From Cephalopachus bancanus (lineage: Eukaryota > Chordata > Mammalia > Primates > Tarsiidae), in assembly GCA_027257055.1 (NCBI GenBank), contig JAPVLO010000040.1, positions 146,501 through 210,500 of the forward strand: DNA of 64,000 nucleotides, given 5' to 3'. Each line of letters opens with the position of its first letter. Position 1 is the stretch's first letter. The notes beneath the pieces were generated by a model that saw only the letters and a program-made list of their open reading frames with translations, ran no database searches and was not told the origin of the DNA. Both the position numbers and the translations under genes were made by a program. Of this stretch, positions 57,561 to 64,000 are shown one piece after another.

Positions 57561-57683
57561 TATAAAAAGAACTCCTGTCTGAGGCAGGAGTCATCTCTAT
57601 TTTACAGTTCTCTTATATCTGGTATGTTAAAGTGAGTTGAATAAATCTCCTATGTCATTTGTTTTTGTGTCATTTGTTTTTGT
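57561..57683 (+). other. TATA-like motif, hairpin and AATAAA in LTR-like spacing
   Basis: 'tataaaaag' at 57561, a 7-bp hairpin 'actcctg...caggagt' just downstream, AATAAA at 57640-57645, then two direct copies of a 15-bp T-rich word (57654-57668, 57669-57683). The order resembles U3-R of an LTR, but I cannot find LTR ends. Confidence 0.25.
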
Positions 57684-57869
57684 GGATAAACCAGCTCTAA
57701 TCTATGTCCAAATACTTTATTTAAACTAATGTTTTAGAACATTAACAAACAGTGTTCTGGGAATGCATGTGTCAAAGGCAATTTGTAAATATAGTTAGAA
57801 AGTCGCCACGGTTGCTAAGGAGTCATATCTAAATTTTGGCTAACTCCAAACTTCTCATCAAAAAGGCGT

Positions 57870-57879
57870 GGGGGGGGGG
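57870..57879 (+). repeat. G10 homopolymer
   Basis: Ten consecutive G residues, uncommon in AT-rich DNA. Confidence 0.98.
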
Positions 57880-58050
57880 TCATAAAATACTTCTTGTTTT
57901 TTTAATAATAGAGTGAAAGATTAGATACTTCTGATTGGATAAAAATATGCTCGTTATATCAATTTGCAATATGGGCATACTCTTGTAGCTATTTTTACTT
58001 CTTACTCACATTTGGAGGATGAAAGAGAGAAAAATATGAGAATGATTCTT

Positions 58051-58450
58051 AATACAGTTTGGATGGTTGTCCCCTCCAAATCTCATGTTGAAATGGGATC
58101 GCCAATGTTGCCAGTGGGGCCTAGTGGAAAATGATTTTATCATAGGGGTGAATTTTCATTCATTGCTTGTTGCCATTCTCATGATAATGAGTGAGTTCTG
58201 GCTCTGTTAGTTACGGAAAGAGTTGGTTGTTTAAGAAAGCCTGGCGCCTCCTTTCTCTTGTTCTCCTGTTCTCACCAGGTGACATGCCTACTCCCCCTTC
58301 ACCTTCCACCATGACTGTTAGCTTCCTGAGACCCTCACCAGAAGCAAATGCCAGAGCCGAGCAGAACCATGAGCCAAAATAAACCTTTTCTTTTTGTAAA
58401 TTACCAGGCCTCGGGTATTTCTTGATAGAAACACAAAATGGACTAATAAA
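58051..58450 (+). mobile_element. ERVL-MaLR (MST/MLT1-type) solo LTR, plus orientation
   Basis: Opens 'aatacagtttggatggttgtcccc', continues 'aaatctcatgttgaaatggg' and 'cataggggtgaattttcattc', has the polyadenylation signal AATAAA at 58378-58383 and closes 'ggcctcgggtatttcttgatag...gactaata'. About 400 bp, as usual for the family. No internal genes on either side. Confidence 0.9.
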
Positions 58451-58627
58451 GTCCCACATAAGGAATACTGTCATTGCAAAATATGAAAGAAGGCAAGGAA
58501 GAAACTAACTCCCTAAGCTGAAATTCCCATCCCAGATAACTTTAAATCTCCAAAGGCTTTGTTTGAGAAGCACTGGGTTGGAGGAAAGAGACAAACTTCA
58601 CCCCAATCTTCTATGGGAGTTTTAGAG

Positions 58628-58805
58628 AAGTGGTGGTCAAACTTTGGTGTGATGAGTTACCTGGAGGACTGCTTAAACACAGATTGTAGGATACTGTCCC
58701 GGCATTTTTGGCTCATCATGTCTGAAGCAGAGACTGAAATTTTGCATTTCTAACAAGTCGCACTGTGATGCCAATGATGCTAGTTCTGGAAGCACTTTGA
58801 GAAGC
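58628..58805 (-). mobile_element. MER20 hAT MITE
   Basis: 'gtggtcaaactttggtgtgatgagttacctggagg', 'cttaaacacagattg', 'gcatttctaacaagtcgc' and 'gatgctagttctggaagcactttgagaagc' give the whole element, about 180 bp of a usual ~220. Confidence 0.85.
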
Positions 58806-58809
58806 AAGG

Positions 58810-59245
58810 TCTTGTGAATATTTAGTTTCTCTAAGTCCCTCACAATGTGGATAACAATGTCTCAAAGTGAGATAAAAATTTTAAAACACATACAAAACTT
58901 CTAGAAAATAAGTCTGCATCCAACCAAGGTAACTTGAGGTTACACAGCATGAGTTCAAATGAGTCATATAAACTTCCTGGCTGCCCGAGCTTCCTTTGAT
59001 CAAAGAAAATGGGCTAAATTATTCCTTAAGGAACTTTCTGTTGCTTTACTTTATATTTAATTTGACCTAAAATCTACAAGCTATATCCTAACAGTGAAAT
59101 AAATTTGGGTCTAAAAAAATATTTAGAAGTATTAGAACTGTTTTCAATACAGGTATCATCAACACATTTTAGGAATTAATGAAAAATGTATATTTACCTA
59201 GGTGGTAATTTTCATCACATTTGTCACATGTAATTACCACTTTTA
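58810..59245. other. Unassigned sequence
   Basis: Possibly a weak MIR near 58910-58985; otherwise nothing recognised. Confidence 0.4.
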
Positions 59246-59248
59246 TTA

Positions 59249-59545
59249 TTTGATATTTACATTTTTCAAAAAAGAGTTGCATCTGAGATTAAGCTAACAT
59301 TATTTTTCAATTATAAATCTCTAGAATGTGATATAGACAGAGCTAACATATTAAAGGACTAAGAATAATAGAGTACTTTCTTTTCTTCTAAAATGAGATA
59401 AATAATATAAAACTCAACGCTGATTGTGGTCAGATGTCTCTTGGATGATTAAACATTAACTCTCTCGTTCTAGAGATTTATAATTGAAAAATAATGTTAG
59501 CTTAATCTCAGATGCAACTCTTTTTTGAAAAGTGTAAATATCAAA
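59249..59545. repeat. Near-perfect 78-bp inverted repeat with 141-bp spacer
   Basis: The left arm 59249-59326 and right arm 59468-59545 are reverse complements at 77 of 78 positions (the mismatch is base 14 of the left arm). Matching stops abruptly at both ends. The arms start 'tttgatattta'. I see no terminal motif of a known transposon and no flanking target duplication. It could arise by fold-back template switching during replication or be an unrecognised MITE. Confidence 0.95.
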
Positions 59546-59566
59546 CAAATGAATGAATATATATAA

Positions 59567-59596
59567 TACACACACACACACACACACATATATATA
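59567..59596 (+). repeat. (AC)n(AT)n microsatellite
   Basis: About 22 bp of AC followed by TATATA, 22 bp outside the inverted repeat. Confidence 0.95.
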
Positions 59597-59769
59597 GAAA
59601 GACAGTTTATATTAATGAAGATGTATGTGTGTGTATGTGTGGTATGCAAGGTATAGAAGGAGAGAGAGAGAGAGAAAGATCTAGACTTATTAACAATGAC
59701 TACTGTCAGGTGCCAGGCTTACAGTACTGTGCTTTTCAAATAATTCAGTCATTCACCTTGGATTTGAGG

Positions 59770-59873
59770 TCCTACATTTTGGCAATATCTGTAAAAGTGT
59801 TAAATACTTGTACCATTTGACACGACAATTCTAGTTCATCAAATGTGTTAACAGACACATATTTCAAAAATGT

Positions 59874-59909
<36 letters not shown>

Positions 59910-60140
59910 CACTATGACTTTGTGTGTAATGTAAGAACAACAATTAGGAATAACTGAAGTGTCCTTCAATCAGGGATTGGGAAAATCACAGTTCATTTAC
60001 ACATTGGAAAACTGTGAGTGTTCAGAAAGTATAAAAATCATCTCCGAAGTGCTGTGGAACAATTCCCATGCTAAAAAAGAGAGGGCAAACTATGGAAAAG
60101 TGAGTACAATGCAGTACAAACTTGCATGCTGAAAGGGATG
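59770..60140 (+). mobile_element. Old L1M ORF2 end, plus orientation, with (CA)n inside
   Basis: 'taccatttgacacgacaattctag', 'acaacaattaggaataactgaagtgtccttcaatcagggattgg' and 'gaacaattcccatgctaaaaaag' match L1M in sense. A 35-bp CA run (59874-59908) replaces the segment in the middle. Confidence 0.8.
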
Positions 60141-60145
60141 GTAGT

Positions 60146-60598
60146 GATGAAATAACTACACCTAAACCTATTGCTACCTTGATATTGACACTTCTACACT
60201 TATACCTACAGCTAAATTTATGTCTACACCTAGACTTTCAGTTACATCTATATCTGTAGCTACACATATGCATTCCTATCTACATGAACAACTATATCCA
60301 TATCACCAACTACAGGTATCTCTCACTAACTTATGCATCTATACCTACATCTACATCCGTATCTCACCTGCATCTGCAACTGCATCTGTACACGCATCTG
60401 CACCTCACCTACATCTACACCTGAATTGTTGTCTACACATGCTCTGTATCTCACCTACAACTATTCCTGAATCTGTATGCACACAGACATTTATATCTCC
60501 TTTACTTCTAGGCCTACGTCTACATAAACATCCAATACCTACACCTATATCTGCTCCTATATTTATGCATTTTCTACGTCTGTATTTTCTTGTGTGCT
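60146..60598 (+). repeat. G-poor period-6 degenerate array
   Basis: About 450 bp of hexamer variants such as 'acctac', 'atctac', 'acctat', 'atctgt' and 'acatct'. Very poor in G on the plus strand. Because six is two codons, it leaves one frame open for 126 codons (60220-60600, Ser/His/Thr/Ile-rich), which I regard as an artefact. Confidence 0.9.
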
Positions 60599-60657
60599 GA
60601 TTTAAAAATACATAAGAATTGTCAACAGTATTTGACTTGGGTGAGAAATAGATTCTA

Positions 60658-60966
60658 GTCTGGGTGCAGTGGCTCAAGCCTGTAATCCCAGCACTTTGGG
60701 AGGCTGTGGCGAGGGGATTGCCTGAGCTCAGGGGTTTGAAACCAATCTGGGCAACTTGGTGAGACTTCATCTCTACAGTAAATTAAAAAATAAGCCGGGC
60801 TTGGTAGCGTGCACCTGTAGTTCCAGCTACATGGAAGGCTGAGGAGGCGGAAGGATCACCTGAGCCCCAGAAGGTTGAGACTGCAGTAGCTGAGAGCATA
60901 TGACTGCACTCCAGCCTACGCAACAGAGTAAGACCCCAACTCCAAAAAAAAAAGCAAAACAAAACA
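60658..60966 (+). mobile_element. Older Alu dimer, plus orientation, with target-site duplication
   Basis: Flanked by GAGAAATAGAT at 60643-60653 and 60967-60977. It lacks the lineage A-box deletion ('ggctcaagcctgtaatcc') and carries an 'aggaggcgg' expansion in the right monomer. Confidence 0.94.
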
Positions 60967-61329
60967 GAGAAATAGATGTCTAGGGTAAAAAAGAGACTGA
61001 GGGAATATTACATTCACTACTTTATACTGTTTAAAGCATTGCCTAATTGCTTGTCTTAATTTTCATTGCATGCATGAATTCATATGTGTCTCTCTAGAAG
61101 AGAGACAAAAAGAGATAGCCTTGCCATAAAATGTGAGTCCCACTTAACAACAAGTCTTCTCCTACAGCTTTTGTGATTTCTGCATCTGCCTTCCAGGTCA
61201 ACCCTTGGTTGATTTTGACCTTGTATTTCTTTATGGATATTTCGATTCCTAAAGAAGCCTATTTGGATTTCTTTCTGATGTTTAAGTTTCTAGCTCAGAC
61301 TAGAGTTGTTCTGACTCAATTTTTATTCA

Positions 61330-61475
61330 GTTTTACAAATACCATTAAGGTCAATCTTGTACAGACAAAGAAACTGGAATCAGGGAAAGTGGGTAACTTC
61401 CCAAAGTGATACCACTAGAAACAGAACTGCAATTTGAGTTAGGTCAGCTTGAATCCAAAGTTTGTGCCCTGTCCA
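61330..61475 (-). repeat. MIR SINE, minus orientation
   Basis: 'cagacaaagaaactggaatcaggg', 'taacttcccaaagtgatacc' and 'ttgaatccaaagtttgtgccc' are reversed MIR. Confidence 0.7.
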
Positions 61476-61479
61476 GTTC

Positions 61480-62210
61480 ATCATCAAGTGTGTGTTCTTA
61501 TTGTGTCCTCAGATCTCCCTTGAAGCATAGATCATCACGATCTTAGTAAAAGATGATTAGGAAAATTCAAATGAAAATGTTGCTTGTGTTATTTGTGTGG
61601 TTCTTGTTACAAAACGTTTGTCCCATCTTACTATACTGGTCCATAAGCTTTCTGTTGGTTTCTACATCTTTCTCCCTTTCCAAATTGGCTCTTTCTTCCC
61701 ATCTTAAGTCTGGCGTCAGACTAAAGTGCATACCTATGCATTTTTCATCAATCTGGCAAGTGTCTTAAAACCTTGAGATGAATAAATCACCACCATATAA
61801 TTCATTATGAATAGCATCAGCACAGGGTAGGATTCTTCTGCTACTAAAGAGTCAGCATGTTTTACAATTTTTAACAGGAGGATTTGATTTTTTTTCTCTC
61901 CTTTCTGCTGAAAGCAATTTTAAAATGTTCCCCATATATGTATATGTTAATGTCATTATTCTTTATGTTCTTCAGCCATTCATCTCCAAGATGCCTCCAC
62001 TCAGCTCTGTCATGGGTGAATATGATTGATCATCTCTGCTCTTATACTCTAGAGAAATAAGATAGAATTAAACCATATGGCGGTCACACAAATAGACATC
62101 CAGAGTGAGGAGGACTTTGTGACTGGCGGGTAGGTCAGTATTCAGCTTTCCTTTTTATTGTCTTCTGAAAATCATGAGTAAATGACCAGCTGCCTTAAAA
62201 TTCCCAAGAT
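61480..62210. other. Unassigned sequence
   Basis: Nothing recognised. Confidence 0.4.
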
Positions 62211-62214
62211 GAAA

Positions 62215-62410
62215 ATAATAGTAACAGTTAAATTTTTGTTGGTGTCTCCAACTGTACCTGGAACTGTACTGCTCCTTTTTAAAAGTCTACTTCAATCTTC
62301 AAAGTCACTCTATGAGATAACTTCATTCCTCATTTTTCTGAGAAAACTGAGCCTCTTCAGTGGCATAAACTATTAAATGGTACAGTTGATACTCAAATCT
62401 AAATCAGTTT
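62215..62410 (-). repeat. MIR SINE, minus orientation
   Basis: 'actgtacctggaactgtactgc', 'cactctatgagataacttcattcc' and 'tctgagaaaactgagcctc' are reversed MIR. Confidence 0.7.
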
Positions 62411-62414
62411 ATTC

Positions 62415-63695
62415 CATAAACTTGATTGGTATTTGTCTCTGAGTAGCCAGAATGTTGAGTGATGCTAAATAAAATGAAAGGCATTGAGTGCCATTTTTTT
62501 AAAAAATGAAGCTGCTTATAAAACACTTGTATCTGTGTAATTTGCCTGGATTTCTACAGGTAACTACTTTCATGAAAATTTTCTGAGTTGGCATCTTTCC
62601 TTCTCTCAGACCTTCTAAGAAAAGTCTGAAAAGCTATACAGATTCTTGTACAGTTGAAGTATATTAATATATTTAATTAACATTAATCAGTTTTAATGCA
62701 GTAGTTGGTATCTGACTAATGTTTGAAATCTCACTCCTCTTGGGCCACAAAACTTCAGCACTTGTGAGGGTTTGACCCAATGTATGCAGCTTGAATATGC
62801 AAGACGTCTTAAAGTTGGGTGGTTCTGGATGCTTCAGTCTGTCTCCAGTGCCGGCAATTCCTCTACTAAGCCTGTCCTTTGAGTATTTCTGAGCCCAAAA
62901 GTGTCTAGGCCTGATTCAGTGAGGTCTGGCCGTTCTTATTTATTCTAAAACCTGTGGTTCATAGTCCATGTTCCGCTGACCAACCAGGGTAAGGTTTGTT
63001 TTGTTTTTGTTTTATCCCCACCTGTTTCTTCTCTTGATTTCTTAAACTGTTTGTTACTAGACACAACAAGAACACAGCATTCTGTGAAAGCATCTCTGTG
63101 TCTCAAGCTCTTTCTCTCCAACCAGCACATGGGTTCTTTCCCAGAGATGCTCCCACAGCATGTGGCAGGGGCTTTGCTATAAGATATAGTCTGAAGTATC
63201 CAGCAAAGGCAGTCACAGTTCTCTAGCGTCAAAACCAGGGCTAGAATAGCAGGGTCTTGCCAGACTTGATGATACTAGGTGACAAGAGTCCAGACAGCTA
63301 CCCAAGACTGGGAATAAGTGAGGACCGGAACAAAAGCTTGTCATATGTGGGTGATTCAAGAGATGTGATACAGGAACATGAGACCAAAGCAGAAGCTAAA
63401 AAAAAAAAAAAAACTGGTCAGGAAAGAGAAAGTGTCTGAGCATAGCTCTGGCACAGTCCTGAACATGTTTACAGGAACTATTCAGATGACACCCAGTGCC
63501 TTGAAATGCCTGGAGATGGCTGTGTGATACCAGGAATGTTGATCACACACTCAGCTCCCTACTGAGACTTCCCAAAACTGCAGAACACCAAGGAAGTACG
63601 TGAGCTAATTTCTGGGAGTCTCTATTAAATAACAGAGGTGCTACAGGGTCAGCTATAATCATTAAAGAATTGTCGAGTCAATCTATCCTCACTCA
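62415..63695. other. Unassigned sequence
   Basis: No repeat or gene recognised. An A16 run at 63400-63415 is not preceded by sequence I can identify as a retroposed transcript. Confidence 0.4.
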
Positions 63696-63699
63696 CTGA

Positions 63700-63830
63700 A
63701 AACGGATGACTGAGCCGCTATTGCATACTAGGCTCTGTTAATGCCCTCCATTTACCATCTTGTAGAACTTTAATTTTATTATACTCTTACTTTAGCATAA
63801 CTCATTATTATTTCCTAATATTACTGATAA
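63700..63830 (-). repeat. Possible MIR fragment, minus orientation
   Basis: 'gcatactaggctctgttaatgccc' then 'tactttagcataactcattattatttc' weakly follows a reversed MIR. Confidence 0.3.
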
Positions 63831-64000
63831 ATTTCCTACTCTCCTTTGAGAATCATTTTTAGGTTAGAGAACAAAATACAGTAAGAATTTTTCCTTTAAT
63901 TTTCCTCTAAGTAAGCTTCATTCACATTTCTACGTAAACACCAGAGTATTATCTCCAATTCAAATGTCTCTGCATTAATTTAGTTTTCACAGAAAAAGTC

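Noticed and set aside
57870..57879. G-quadruplex
   Set aside because: A single G10 run without the other G tracts needed nearby.
58051..58450. Complete endogenous retrovirus
   Set aside because: Only the LTR is present; neither side holds internal sequence, so it is a solo LTR.
60220..60600. 126-codon plus-strand frame
   Set aside because: Product of a period-6 degenerate array.
63257..63415. Processed pseudogene ending in an A16 run
   Set aside because: The upstream sequence shows no recognisable transcript and no flanking duplication was found.

Overview
This window looks like intergenic or deep-intronic DNA from a primate nuclear genome. I find no protein-coding gene, tRNA, rRNA or other cellular RNA gene. 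Every long open frame falls in a repeat or has no codon-level signal. The primate assignment rests on at least twelve dimeric 7SL-derived Alu elements. Seven of them share features unlike human AluS/AluY as I remember them: a one-base-shorter A-box region, a perfect tRNA-type B box inside a 5-bp stem, a middle linker reading CAATAAATCAAAAAA, and a 3' end reading GACTCCAACTC. I infer a strepsirrhine (lemur/loris-type) genome, or another primate with its own Alu lineage. No species marker in the window proves this.

Layout. 1-10 kb: ancient MIR and L2 copies, a 20-bp minisatellite beside a 215-bp TC tract, three Alus and a short L1 3' end. 10-22 kb: a repeat-free block (10.99-11.86 kb) that may be a conserved regulatory element, a 5'-truncated young L1, old L1M and L2 copies, and a hAT copy with a fold-back hairpin. 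22-36 kb: MER5A, four Alus, a decayed hAT element with a recognisable transposase C-terminus, an ERVL (MLT2-like) LTR, a Tigger remnant, and a second repeat-free block (32.3-33.1 kb). 36-46 kb: L1M, L2, an MLT2-like LTR and an L1 with the inverted structure of twin priming. 46-52 kb: a 32-bp tandem array ending in a perfect 38-bp palindrome with two octamer motifs, a nested old L1-like element split by a younger L1, an Alu and a CA-rich degenerate array, then two near-intact Alus flanking an ATAG microsatellite. 52-64 kb: MIR, MER5A and MER20 MITEs, a possible conserved block (54.66-55.12 kb), a GT-rich degenerate array, an ERVL-MaLR solo LTR, a near-perfect 78-bp inverted repeat, an L1M copy and a G-poor period-6 array.

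Nothing here works as a pathway; the window is a record of insertions and local rearrangements. The observations most worth a second look are the 78-bp inverted repeat at 59.2-59.5 kb, the octamer palindrome at 47.1 kb, the tRNA-like promoter of the lineage Alu family, and three strand-asymmetric degenerate arrays. Repeat family names come from recognising consensus sequences by eye, without a database, so boundaries are approximate (usually within 10-30 bases, more for MIR and L2).
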